Source: Hypholoma sublateritium FD-334 SS-4 (lineage: Eukaryota; Basidiomycota; Agaricomycetes; Agaricales; Strophariaceae). Taken from it: 64,000 nt of DNA. Position 1 is the first letter of the stretch; each line of letters begins with the position of its first letter. The notes beneath the pieces are model-generated. The model saw only the letters and a list, made by a program, of their open reading frames with translations. It was not told the origin of the DNA and ran no database searches. Where the stretch lies: positions 496,001 to 560,000 of the forward strand of contig KN817529.1 in the NCBI GenBank assembly GCA_000827495.1, given 5' to 3'. Position numbers and translations under genes: made by a program. Positions 39,458-50,693 of the stretch are shown in pieces.

Positions 39458-40263
39458 TCATATCTGGTAAGTCTGCCTGATCTCCTCGTTGCGCGCGCCG
39501 ACAGACTCCCACCGTGGCGCCTCCGGAACGCCCTCAATGAAATGCCTGACGGCCAGTATCATCTGCCGCGCACACACACGCCCAGGAACGGCGCCGGTCC
39601 CCGTCCCCAGCCCCGTCATCAGCACCGTACCGATCCGCCCATCGCCCACACCGGCTGAATCGCAGCGCCCGTTCCACAGAGCCACCTCTTTGAGGATCGA
39701 CCACATGGCGTTGTAAACTAGGTCTCGATTCCAGCTTATGTCCTCCGGCGTGCGCATGGTCGGCACAATCGCGAGTGACTGCGCACCCCAGGGGTTTCCA
39801 ATTCCCGCCGCTGCTTCTGGAAGAGGCACAACGAGGCAGCTCCCTGGCGGCAGGTAGCCGCTTGATTTCTCCCGGATGAAGGACTGACAGTGATCGGTCA
39901 GCGTCCATTCGTCGCCGTTCTGCCCTTTGAGCACGCGCGAAAGCTCCAAATCGAACCTATTGTAAATTTAATATCACGCAATGCTATCCAAGTTTAGCTT
40001 GCTTCGACCCACCCGCCATCCATGATCCCATAAGAGTTTGCTGGGGACACGATACAATCGCACTGCAGCTTGGCCGCCTCTATTTCTCCCAATCTCCCCT
40101 GAAAGACCGCGACGCTGACGCCTCGCGAGTGTACCCAATCATCCGGAATGTACTCGTGCAAGGCCCGTTTCCATTCCTCGTACAAATTAGACTTCCTATC
40201 TTCACCCTCTTTCCGAGGCGACGCGATGAGTAATATTCTGGGCGGAGGACCTGCACGCGACAT
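39458..40263 (-). CDS. Macrodomain (ADP-ribose-binding) protein
   Basis: The motif CIVSPANSYGIMDGGFD is the signature of the macrodomain, which binds ADP-ribose and may hydrolyse ADP-ribose phosphates or acyl derivatives. It is joined by splicing across an intron at about 39956-40009. The C-terminal half has MTGLGTGTGAVPGRVCARQM, the second phosphate-contacting loop, and AIVPTMRTPEDIS. The start at 40263 (MSRAGPPPRILLIASPRK) is preferred; a frame from 40326 adds 21 doubtful residues. About 245 residues. It resembles yeast Poa1-type ADP-ribose 1''-phosphatases in size, but the substrate cannot be told from sequence. Another ADP-ribose gene, the broken PARG-like locus, lies 10 kb away. Confidence 0.8.
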
Positions 40264-40477
40264 GTGTGCTCGTTTAAAGGTTGACGCCAGTGATGATAGT
40301 AATTTAAGAACCTTAAGTACATGCACCCATGAATAACCGTGTACGGCGTAGCAAAGTCAATATCGCTATAAACACACAGAACAGGCCCATTCGCATTCTG
40401 ATGCATACAGCTGATCTAGAGTGCCAACTTAGAAGGTGACTGACAGGCACTGACTGGACTGCGATGTCTGATAATAT

Positions 40478-42222
40478 TCAACCCGCAAGGTCCAGGTCAG
40501 GATCCCGCCCAAACGAAAGCCCCTGCTCCCGCTCCCAGCGCTCTTGCCACTCATTGATGCGCCACATGAGATCAGCCCACTGGGCTTCGGTCTCTACATC
40601 TTTCGTCCATTCTTCGCCGATGCCGAGCTCTCTGATACGCGTCCAACCGCGCTTGAGAGCTTGGTAGTTATATACGTCCCGACGCCAGCCTTCGACGAAT
40701 TTCTTTCCCGTGTCGCGGATAACACCCTGACATTCGAGAGAAATAAGTAAGTAGGTCTATTTTATTACGAACAAAGCACACCTTTTCCTTCAAGAAATCA
40801 ACAAGCTCGTCTTGATAGTCGCTTGGCCCAGTGCCCAGAAGCATCCTGTGCCCATTTGTGTAGGGATCGAGGCCGAGCGATCGAAGGTGCTCGTCGTACG
40901 CAGCCAATTCCTGCAATAATTCCTCCCGGGGAGGAAAAATAGATGGATTCACAATAGCATGAGCGGCGAATAAGCTCTGAGCAACATCGGAGGGACAGTT
41001 GGGAATATACGTCGGCAGTCCGATGAACGCGAGCGCATTCGTCGGATATGACGTGCTGAGGGAGAGTATATGCCGGTGCAACGGGAAGATATATCGGAGA
41101 TTAGTATACAGGCCTCCTTCGGCGATGGATGAATTATCGTGTGCTGAGGAATCTGCGAGCAGCTCGCCTGTTCGCTCGAGGAACGGCTTTCGGAGCTCGT
41201 ACCCAGTCCCGAGTATGACGACGTCTGGATCAATGCTCGTTCCATCCCCAAACACGACGCCATTTGCCGTGAAGTGAGAAATTTCAGGTTTGATCTTCAC
41301 GCCATCTATGGGGTCTACATTTTCATGTCGGATAGAGATGAATACCTAATGATAAATGGCATCGCTACTCAGATGGAAGTATCAGGCTTTATTGCGTACC
41401 TCTTTTGCGAATTTCAAAACTTGAGACGCAGCATCGCGCCCGCTGGCGCCGTTACCAACAACCAACACACTTTGGCCGGTGAAAGCTGTTGGTTCGCGGT
41501 AATAAACGGAGTGGACTATCCGTCGCTTCAGTCGGTTTGAAGGAGTATTGGCTATCCAATCATGTTGCCCTTCCCACGTTGGAATGCGCGGGATGTGGTG
41601 GTTGCCCGAAGCAACTACCAGGTGGTCGAAGTTTTTGGTATGAAGCACGCCGGAAGTGCGGTCTAGTATAGATACTATCCAGTGACCCTTCTCTGCAGTG
41701 CCAGACCACGACGCTTTCCGCAATTCGTGGTTAAATGAGATGAAGGGTAGTAGATTGTAGTGTTGAGCGTAACGAAGGTGATACGCCTCTATTTCTTCGT
41801 GGCTTGGATACAGCTCAGTCTTGGGAAGAAATGGGAATCCAGGATAAGACATGAATGGCACGGGCGTGTTGGTGTGTAGCAGAGGATAAAGTGGTGTCTC
41901 TGGGATTTCTGGAGGTGTTACATTGCGAGGGTCGGGAAGCCTGACAATGAAGAATAGGCATGTTTCTGTAAAATAGGCAAGGAAATGAGGCTTACCATAC
42001 ACCTGCAACATTTTCCCTTTCCTCGTAAACTGAAATCTCTAGCCCTTGTCGCACTTCCGCTGGCAGGTCTAAGAGTGTTTTAACCATGGCCAAGCCCGCA
42101 CTGCCAGTGCCGATGATAGCCACAGATTTACGCGGAACTGCGCCATACTCAACAGAAAGCGATTCTTGAGACGGCCAAGTAGAGGAAATAAAAGGCAGCA
42201 AAAGTCGTGCTATATTAACCAT
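40478..42222 (-). CDS. Flavin-containing monooxygenase-like protein
   Basis: NAD(P)H- and FAD-binding oxidase. FAD motif VAIIGTGSAGLAM near the N-terminus, NADPH motif VLVVGNGASGRDA in the middle and the family ATG-like segment DVVILGTGYELRKPFL. Start at 42222 (MVNIARLLLPFISS, hydrophobic and possibly a targeting or anchor sequence); an upstream ATG at 42300 adds 26 residues over a likely intron and is less convincing. The substrate is unknown, and mushrooms have many paralogues of this family. Introns are at about 41992 and 41310-41395 and around 40750. It ends SFGRDPDLDLAG. No biosynthetic partner genes are near. Confidence 0.85.
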
Positions 42223-42598
42223 TGCTGCAACGGCGCAGCACGAGGTTGAGAGGCGAAATGTTGTCGGAGACTGCAAACAAGATAATAAGTTACGGGGCAC
42301 TATGAGACAAGGCCTATGTATGTGCTAGGCCGTGTGTATCATTGAAGTCATCTTCTTCGTGTATGGCGTGATAGGACCCATCGGTCGTAAACGAAGTCAA
42401 AATGATGGAGTTATAACATAACTGCGTGCGCACAGTTCGAGATGATGAGTGGCCACGAATGGAAAGTTTCGCTGCCTAGGCAGGCCAACCATAAAAGAAA
42501 GCTGATAAAGGCAGCGAACAGATTATCAATAACGGGAGGGCTGAACAATCAACGCAAATACAACACTTCGCGATATAATGACGCCAATGATGCCATTT
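42223..42598. other. Region between the monooxygenase and RRP15
   Basis: Promoter of the monooxygenase and 3' flank of RRP15, both on the minus strand. No gene or repeat seen. Confidence 0.45.
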
Positions 42599-43412
42599 TT
42601 AGACTTTTGAAACGACACCTCCCGACCTAATCATGTTAAAGAAATCGTCCTTGTCGACGGCGCCTGAGGATACGCGTTGAGATAAATCTTAAGAGAAAGT
42701 AGGCTTGAACGTACTTTCTTTTCCTCTTCCGATGATGTTGTCCTTATTCTTTCCTTTACTTTTATTCTTAGTCTCTACTATGGGTGCAGGTAGCGAAGGT
42801 TTTCCGGTGCCGCGATTCGCTTTCGCATCTTCTGTGGCGGCCATTACAGACGCCTGGGATTGTTGTATCACGTTGAACAATCTAACGACTAGAAGAGATG
42901 TTAAGAACCTCCCGGAAAGTGGGCGAGAGCAACATACCACCGCGCTGTGCAACTTTTCTCAGCGCCCTTTCGCTCTCTCCTCCCCAACCGCCAATCACAT
43001 CCTTCACCCGCGCTTTGTCTTCCTTCTCTTTCTTCTCTATTTGAAGGACCTTCTTCGCTCTCGACTCCAACTTTTCGTCATTCCGTTTCCGTGCTATTGA
43101 AGGTTTTAGTGATAACGGAAGGGCAGATGGTGTTTCAGTGTTCAATAGGAATTGCAGAGTGGACCCGAATTTTGAGCTCCCAGTCGCCCGTATTTTTCGC
43201 TTTGAAGTTTGCTTTGACTTTTGAGGCTTCATGCCCTCTATTTCCTCTTCTTCGTCGATTTCAGAACCGTCGGCAGTCCCGTTGTCCATGTCGTCGTCGT
43301 CCTTTCCATCACCGGAACGCTCTGAGTCGTTGAAAGAGGCGACGGAATCTACGTCGTCGCTGCTGTGGTGCTCCTCCGCTGCGGCGAGCTTTCGGCGTTT
43401 CTGAGCGGACAT
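42599..43412 (-). CDS. RRP15: Ribosome biogenesis protein Rrp15
   Basis: Nucleolar factor of 60S pre-rRNA processing. Starts MSAQKRRKLAAAEEHHSS, then an acidic Ser/Asp/Glu stretch (DDDDMDNG, DEEEEIEG). The Rrp15 core follows: FLNTETPSALPLSLKPS-like residues and ERALRKVAQRG joined to VVRLFNVIQQSQAS. The tail contains basic lysine-rich residues. The last exon (DKDDFFNMIRSGGVV, ending SKV) is attached across an intron at about 42672-42703. About 260 residues. Its start codon is 320 bases from that of the AP-1 sigma gene. Confidence 0.85.
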
Positions 43413-43732
43413 ATTGGGTGTCCTAGTTCTAGAAAAATGCGACGCTAAGAAGCGCCTTGATCTCGATTAGGAATTGCCTCCGGCTGATGCACGCTCCTGC
43501 GCACGCCCACGCTCAACTACGGCCACCGTTCCACCATCCAGTGCTACTTGCCGCCACTTGCTACCAGAACGTCTTAGTGTGAGCTCTAAAAATTTCCTCG
43601 TCGTAATCGTTACTATCCTTTAGAGGAAATCCTTCCGCCCGTGCGCTGACAGTCCAAGTTACTCTTGCACATGCAGGGCCGTGCATAATCCGCAGACCCA
43701 CCGACCCTCTCCCAGCACCCTGCTACGCGCCT
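43413..43732. promoter_or_regulatory. Divergent promoter of RRP15 and AP1S
   Basis: 320 bases between two opposite start codons. No clear TATA box or conserved element is visible. Confidence 0.4.
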
Positions 43733-44630
43733 ATGATTAGCTACGTCCTCCTTGTGTCCAGGCAAGGTGAACCACGGCGGCATCTGGCTCCTATTGATCT
43801 GTTTTTGATCTGCGCACCCCAGGCACGCTACGCCTCGCCAAGTGGTTCGTCACACTCCCCGCGACCGCAAAAGCGAAGATCGTGCGCGACGTTGTGCAGC
43901 TCGCGCTCGGGCGTCGCCCGCGCATGTGCAATTTCGTCGAGTACAAGGGTGCGCCATCTTTCAGCGCCTACTGACCGCGCTGATCCGCACCCGCAGGACG
44001 CAAGGTGCGTGCCTGTGCTTGCCAACGGCCGTTGTGTGTGTATGATTGACGGCAAGCGCAGGTCGTCTACCGCCGCTACGCGTCGCTATTTTTTATCTGC
44101 GAAGTTGGCGACACGGACAATGAGCTTATCGCGCTCGAACTGCTGCACCGCTACGTGGAAGTACTTGACAAGTATTTTGGCAACGTACATGTTTTTTCTT
44201 GAGCCCCACGTGCACATGCTGACCCCGGTACTTACTATCATTTGCAGGTCTGCGAGCTGGATCTGTACGTCCCATGTTATCTCTGGGGGTGATTCATTCA
44301 ACCGAGAAATACTGCGCTAATACTCTACAGGATATTCAACTTCGAGAAAGCCTATGCGGTGCGTCCGACTCCGCCCCATGTGCGCGCCGCGGCTCACGCG
44401 CGGATAGATTCTCGACGAACTCTTCATGGCCGGCGAGATGCAAGAGCCGTCGCGTAGCGCTGTTATTCAAGTGGTTTGTCTGTTTCGTCGAACATGTAAC
44501 GTCGCTTGCGTATGAATGACCCTGACTTGGCGCGCAATTCTTTTTCTATTATTGTAGGCTCAGGCATCCGACGTATACGAGGAAGGCGAGCAGCTGACGC
44601 GTGGCCTTGTAGAAGCAGGCTATATGTGAT
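43733..44630 (+). CDS. AP-1 clathrin adaptor sigma subunit
   Basis: Small subunit of the AP-1 adaptor at the trans-Golgi and endosomes. Exons give [12 protein letters not shown], then [97 protein letters not shown] and finally the tail ending EAGYM. The order and the motif set identify a sigma chain; MAGEMQEP matches sigma-1 better than sigma-2 or sigma-3. At least six introns, with exons as small as about 50 bases. Around 160 residues, the family size. Small exons near 43750-43830 and 44270-44340 are approximate. Confidence 0.88.
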
Positions 44631-45148
44631 ATAAATGCTGTATATATCCTAATTTCACAATGTATGTATCTGTAATAAGATTGTCAGCTTTCATTAAAAT
44701 AGGTTACAAAACATTGAGAATAGTTGTTGGATTTACAGGTGAAATGCAAACGTGCACAATGCCCCCCCCGTTTTGAACTTTCCTTTTGTCGAATCATTCT
44801 CTGCCTCGCGTCTATGTGTTTTAGTTTACTTGCTCTAAGTGCTTAGTGCTTATCAATTATTTCATTCCAGTCATTATGTCTACCTTTACACTGTGGTATA
44901 AAGTTAACTTACTATAAACATCGAGCCTACATTGTGACTTCTCATCCATTTGCTTTATGAACTTGCCTACTGAGCCGACTAAACATCATTTCCCTTGCTT
45001 CCCTTTGTCCAATGTTGAAATTATTAGTAGTGACAAGATAATTGCAAGATTCATTAGCAATGTCATAATAGTTGTATGTTACAGGTTTTGCTAACAGATG
45101 CAAAAAGCAAGCAAAGAGGCTCAGAATTAATAGACTGGCTATGAGAGA
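44631..45148. other. Convergent intergenic region, AP1S and chromodomain gene
   Basis: Contains the 3' ends of both genes. A run of eight C at about 44762-44769 is the only notable feature. Confidence 0.5.
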
Positions 45149-48100
45149 CTAGAGAACAGTTTGTTTAGGATAAAAGTCATCCATGAAATCAAATTGAGGG
45201 ACTGTAGTCCACTCAAACTGTATATAGAAGATCAGTTTATCAGCTTTAGAAACTACAAGAAATGAAATCCATACCGCTGCCCCTTGAGGTCCTGCCTTGC
45301 GTTCATCTCCCTCGGCGCAGACAATGATGTAACGCCGGTAAGTGTACATGAATGCTGAGTGGCGGTGGATCCGCGTCATATTTGCTGCAATTTCAGCATC
45401 AATCGCATGTGAATGCGATGAACGGAATGCTGCAACACCCTGTGCGAGTGCATCCCGTCGAGTTGGAGGAAGAAATACATAGTATTCAGATACCCATTGT
45501 GCATGCAAGTCAGCAGCGCAACTCATTGCTGGTCGCTCAGGGGGTGCTTCCAGCAATGCCACCATGCCATCTTCAATAGCCTGGAGAATGCGATCAATCC
45601 CAAGTGTGTGCCTAGAAAGTTCATAGAGCATTTTGGCAATGTGCAGTAATAAATTCAGAGTAGACAACTCACTGGTCAAATATTTTCAGTGGGTCACCCG
45701 TGCCACACGCAATGCTGGCCAGCATGCCTAGTGCTGCAGGGACAATGTAACTCGCCCAGAGTGGGTGCCGACTGAGCTCTACCATTAGGTTGTATGAGCC
45801 CAGAGGATCCTTTGCAATAGAGTTCGGCGTGAATGTGACGATGCCCCCTGGACAAGCCTGACGTAAGCGACAGCTACTATCACGATAGCAAAAGCCTTAC
45901 CGCACGGCCAAATTTCATGGACATGCCACGTTGATGGGTGAATGCTTGCATCCGATCCATAGAGGTAAAATTGGAGCGGATACTGGCTCCTGCCAAGTTG
46001 CTGATGAGCTCTCCCAGCTCGGCGCTCCACAAATTCTGGAAAGTCCTGTATTGACTTCAGTGCGCTAAGATGGATGAAAGCAATCCGGACATAAGACCGG
46101 CTGCCAGCTTTCTGTGCACCTGCTTTGTCCAAAAAGGTTTGTAAAAGCCTTGTCTCTAAAGCTTTATGCCTGCTATGCTGTGCACCAACCAACTCTCTGC
46201 CTGTCCAGATCATGTACGGGCGCTTGTGTTGGGGGTGTGCAATATGGTTGACGAAGTCTGGAGGAATGTTGAGCATGCTTATAGCATGCTCATAATCTGG
46301 ATTGCATGGGTGTGAGGTTGTGTCCAGTTGGAGTTTGTATGATTTGTGACACCGATAGGTGATCAGGGGGTCCCTCAAGTTTGTCAGAGGGTCCACAGTC
46401 TCAACTTCAAGTGTGTATGCCAAAATGACCATGATGAGTTCCCCTTCTTTATACATCTCGGCTGGCAGCTTTAGGCAGAAGACAGGGTGTAGGACATAGG
46501 GAAAGCAAAGAATCTGTCCAATGACTTTGTTGTCGAATTCAATCGGCATCAAGAACGACTAATACCATCGTTGAGCAAGATTTCAGCAACAAAAACCGAC
46601 GAAAACATAAGATCTTACCTTGTGGGTTTTCACCATATATTGCGATAGCACTGCAAGTCTTGCAGTGTCGTCCTTGTCTGAAGGGCCTAACTGGGCCATC
46701 TGAGCAGGATTGCGAAATGCCGCCAGCATTGTCTGGATGTCAACAATATTATATAATGACAAAAGCTTCAGTTTTTCCATGTTTCCAAAGAACATGGAAA
46801 ACCGGAGAGACCCTTCTTTTGAGGGGTTGTAAATTGTGACGTGGCAGTATGGAACCTCCAACAATGGGGTATACATCGGTCCAATCCACTTCCACTCTTT
46901 TTCTTCCCTGGCCAGTCTAAGTATTGCAACACCAATATTGAGACCTTATCCAACTGTGCAAAGCTCGAGGAGTTTTCATACCTGGTTGGCAGAGGAACCT
47001 TGGTGAGAGGTTTTGGAGGGTGGATTTCCCCCAATAGTGATTCTCCGGAAGCCGAGCTATTGATTTGTTAGAATCGTCAAAAATGGCACAATTACGTAGA
47101 TTGAACCCACTTCATTGGGGCTGATAACCTTGATGAAATTAATAAGTAAATCACAACAACTCAGGCTGGGGCATTGTGGACTGTAAACTTACTCAGGTGG
47201 CATGACACTGTTTAGGAAGCTTTCAACCTCGGGCGCGAAGGCTACCTCATCGGCGGGCACCCTCACACGGTCACTATATAGCATAGACGGTGAAGAGGCA
47301 GAAATTGGGCTGCTGAAGAGTCCAGCAGTGGGAGACTGCGGTTGTGGAGAGTCCCATTGTGTCGGCACAGGCTCGTTTTGGGGAGGCAGATTTGTTGAGG
47401 ACCGCCTCGCTGGGTCAATAGCGATGTGTTTATCAGCGGTGAGCTTCTTGAACGTAAGGCTGCGTATCGTTTTCTTGGTACTTTGGTTGAGCTTTGGCGG
47501 AGCTCTGGAATTGGCAGGAATAACTTCTTTTGGCGGGATGGGAGCAAGTGCACCTTGTCCGATGCGCTGCTTGGTTGAGATTCCATGGCTGGCTGGGATG
47601 TCAGAGGGCGCCATTGAGCCCAGATTTGCCTGGAGCCTGTTGGTCCCACGTCTTGGAATTTTCATTTCGTTTGCCAGCGATTTGTTGGGCATCTTCTTGG
47701 TAGACAGTGCAGTTTCCGGCGACGATGGTTCAGAAAACAAAGATGTCGGTGATTTCTCCGTCGGCGACGAAAAGATTTCCTAGGATTGCCATGTTACTCC
47801 GCCACTGTTATAAAAGTAACCTGGACTCACAGTGGTTTCATTACCACCAACAGCACCTTTGTTGTCACTTTTGGCCACTTTTTTAGGTCTCGAAGTTTTG
47901 CTTGAAAGAAGTGGTTCCTGCGCAAGGGTCAGGGTTTACCGCATATGGATCTATGTCATGAAAACGTACATCGTCAGAGGACGACGATATAACTGTCTTC
48001 CTTTTTCGACTGCTGCTGGCTGGAATGATGATCTTGAGCGAAGGTGGAGCTATTTGGGTTGAATTTGCCTTTCCTTGGATCGTGAGTTGTTCGTCGAAAG

Positions 48101-48967
48101 ACTGCTCGCTTGACTCGACGTCTGTCTGGGAAGGAGGAGCCATAAGACTTTTGAAAGGGAGCACATTCATTAATTTGTTACCAGGACAGCTTCCTTCGTA
48201 TTTGAAGTCGAGATAGGTTCGAGAGAGACACTTTTTCCTTTGTCTTTCTTTTTCTGCATAAATGTTAGCAAACCGGATTTATTGACAACAATGACTTGTC
48301 AAACCTGTCGACCCTTCTCGTTTTTCCGCATCTTGATTTCATCTTGGACCCTATTGTATTCATTGGCAAAATACTCTTTTTCCTGCTCTATGATTTTCCA
48401 TGCTAAACTTTACTGGATCACGATGCAGGAAACAACTGACTGATCCAATCCTTGCTTGCCTCCAGGACGATACCCGGATGGTAGTCTTGGTTGTCAGTGC
48501 CAATGTGCTCCCAAAAACTTCCCAATAATCGTTGGCAAGCATCCAAATTCGCGGCCGGTTCCCAACTGTTGATACCAATATCTGAATACAAGACCCAATG
48601 GAAACAAATCTCGGGGACTTGCCTATTAGCATCATCGCCGTATCCGGCCCACTGACAGGCAAGCGTCAGTTAACATGGGGGGGGAGCCTGTCGTGAATGT
48701 AACACACCTTGACGAAGTATTCCTAAGGAGATTCGTTTTAGCCATTCACTTGGAAGTCAGTGGAAAGACGTGTTATTCTTAAGACTTACCCAAGATGGCT
48801 CATCGCCGTCATGTTCCGGCGCTACGACGCGCGTCTTCGTAACCACCTCTGTGTCGATGTTTTAGAAAGCGCGTTGACTGTTCGTGTCTCGATACTGGGC
48901 GCATTCCACACTCACCAACATGGAAGACCTCTTCCGACTTCGCCTTTCTACCCTTTTTCCGGGCCAT
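45149..48967 (-). CDS. Chromodomain protein with a long unrecognised C-terminal region
   Basis: Starts MARKKGRKAKSEEVFHV. Splicing builds a chromodomain: FHVEVVTKTRVVAPEHDGD, EYFVKWAGYGDDAN, then SWEPAANLDACQRLLGSFW. Aromatic and acidic positions of the methyl-lysine cage (Y/F-W-W type) are present. Reaching SWEP needs a GC-AG intron at 48566-48622 with donor GCAAGT. A charged linker (QEKEYFANEYNRVQDEI), a Lys-rich nuclear-type segment and a long Ser/Pro region (SLMAPPSQ to LNSVMPPE, about 47210-48150) follow. The C-terminal part (from about 47050, KWIGPMYTPLLEVPYCHV, NIPPDFVNHIAHPQHK, RHPLWASYIVPAALGML) is globular in composition but unlike any domain I know. End DDFYPKQTVL. Histone H3 methyl-lysine reading is inferred from the chromodomain. 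About ten introns; exon edges in 46800-47200 are approximate. Confidence 0.8.
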
Positions 48968-49580
48968 CGTTGGTTTAGAAGGGTCCCAAGGGGTCCAGTT
49001 GAAAGCAATGTAATCGATAAGCGAAAGTGGCTCGAGTCAAGACAGCGAGCAAACGACTGTGTCGTTCGAGTGATTGTCACGGCGACTTCGCCGATCAGTC
49101 AAGACTCCGTTTAAGTTTGGTTCAAGTGTATGACTTTCCTTTTATGTTAACGGATTTTAGAACTTCAAACCGATTTCTAAACGTTTCTACCCCCGGCATA
49201 TGTATCCTGCTGGCAGGAAGTAACAAAATTATTTGCCTTAACGCTTTGCCGAAGCTGGGACGGCAAGATTTACCCCAGTATTACACAACCGTTGGTACGA
49301 GACAAATTTCCAATTGTACCAGGAGAAATGTCTCTTTGCTCGTGTGCAACGGGTCTTGGCTTGGGGGGAAGGGATGCAAGCGGTATATCATTACTATGAA
49401 CTCATTAACGAAGTAGATAATGTTAATGGGCGTGAAAAGGCGGTAGCTTCCAAGATGTCTCATATGGTAAATGTATCGTCCTAGATTGTGCAAAACCTGG
49501 TAACAGAGACCATGTACTATGGAGTGTGAAGAGGGAAGGGAGAACGGCAAATATACAATAGGGCATATTGAGGGAGAAAA
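48968..49580. other. Region between the chromodomain gene and YPT7
   Basis: Promoter of the chromodomain gene and the YPT7 3' flank. The plus-strand frame at 49027-49416 shows no family resemblance. Nothing else seen. Confidence 0.45.
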
Positions 49581-50527
49581 TTAACAGTTGCACCCATAGT
49601 TCTGCGAATTCTCAGAGTCAAGCTGGATAGGGTCGGGGTAATCCACAAATCTGCAGTTCCATTTAACATCAGAGGAAAGAGGTTCTGAAATGACATGATT
49701 AAAACTGACAGTTGTTCCTCTGCCTCTTGTTGCAAGGCGTTCTTGGCAATGGTTTGGAAAGCTTGTTCCACGTTGATGGCCTCTTTAGCCGAGGTTTCAA
49801 AATAAGGAATATTACCTTTCGACTGACACCAGGTCATCGCGCGCTTCTGAGTAACCTATCGTCCACGAATGTAAGTAAATAGTGATTGAGGGCCAGATGG
49901 GACAGCGCCCACCTGGCGTTTGCCTTCTTCAACATCTATCTTATTGCCGAGAACCACGAAAGGGAAGTTATCGGGATCGTGAGGGCTTGCTTGGATAAGG
50001 AATTCATCGCGCCAACTGTCAAGAGTTTCGAATGATTTCGCGCTGTTGACGTCGTAAACGAGTACACAGCAGTCGGCGCCGCGATAGAACGCAACACCAA
50101 GCGACTGGAAGCGCTCTTGACCCGCGGTGTCCCAAAGCTAGCCGCTCATTAGCGAGAGAAAGTGGGGCCTTCATTAATGGGTTACTTACTTGCATGGTAA
50201 CAAGACGATCATCCACCATGACCTCCTTAGTCAAACTGTCATAGGCACTCCTTCAGTGGTGTTATTATTGAGGAATGCCGGCTGAACATACAAATCTGCA
50301 CCGATAGTGGCCTTGTACTGATTGCTGAAGCGCTTGTTGACATATTGGTTCATGAGAGAGGTCTTTCCAACCCTTGAAACCCGGCATGAGTAGAGAACGG
50401 AGGGGCTCCTATGAGAGCTTCAACTGACCCACTGTCGCCGAGGATGATAACCTAGGGAAGCGGCAATCGGTGGGGAGAGCGCAGAATGTACAATGAATAG
50501 ACGAACCTTCAAGAGTACTCGACCCAT
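49581..50527 (-). CDS. YPT7: Rab7/Ypt7 small GTPase
   Basis: Regulates late endosome and vacuole fusion. Joined exons give [19 protein letters not shown] (P-loop), KATIGADFLTKEV (switch I), [13 protein letters not shown] (switch II), VLGNKIDVE and [10 protein letters not shown]. The end is [14 protein letters not shown], a CXC prenylation motif typical of Rab7. Seven or so short introns; one splits the P-loop. Start MGRVLLK at 50527. The last exon, from PDPIQ on, begins after an acceptor near 49650. All GTPase motifs are intact. Confidence 0.93.
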
Positions 50528-50693
50528 GTTCCGTGAATAGAGGATACGGAGATTTGCAGCGAAGGGTAGATGCAGGGGATGTCGTCGTGACTAGGATCCT
50601 GACGAGTCCCTGTCCCGATTAGGGAATTTGAACTCCGCGCAGTACGCGGGAGTGTTCCGCCTGCTTGTTGGCTTGTCTAACCTGTCTGTGAAA

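Noticed and set aside
41274..41540. Plus-strand open frame opposite the monooxygenase
   Set aside because: Overlaps its intron and exon on the antisense strand; only composition.
40478..44630. Monooxygenase next to other enzymes, considered as a biosynthetic cluster
   Set aside because: Neighbours are RRP15, AP-1 sigma, GID8 and a macrodomain protein, all housekeeping or unrelated; no synthase, P450 or transporter.
47202..47783. 193-codon plus-strand open frame
   Set aside because: Exact antisense of the Ser/Pro-rich linker of the chromodomain gene; no family resemblance.
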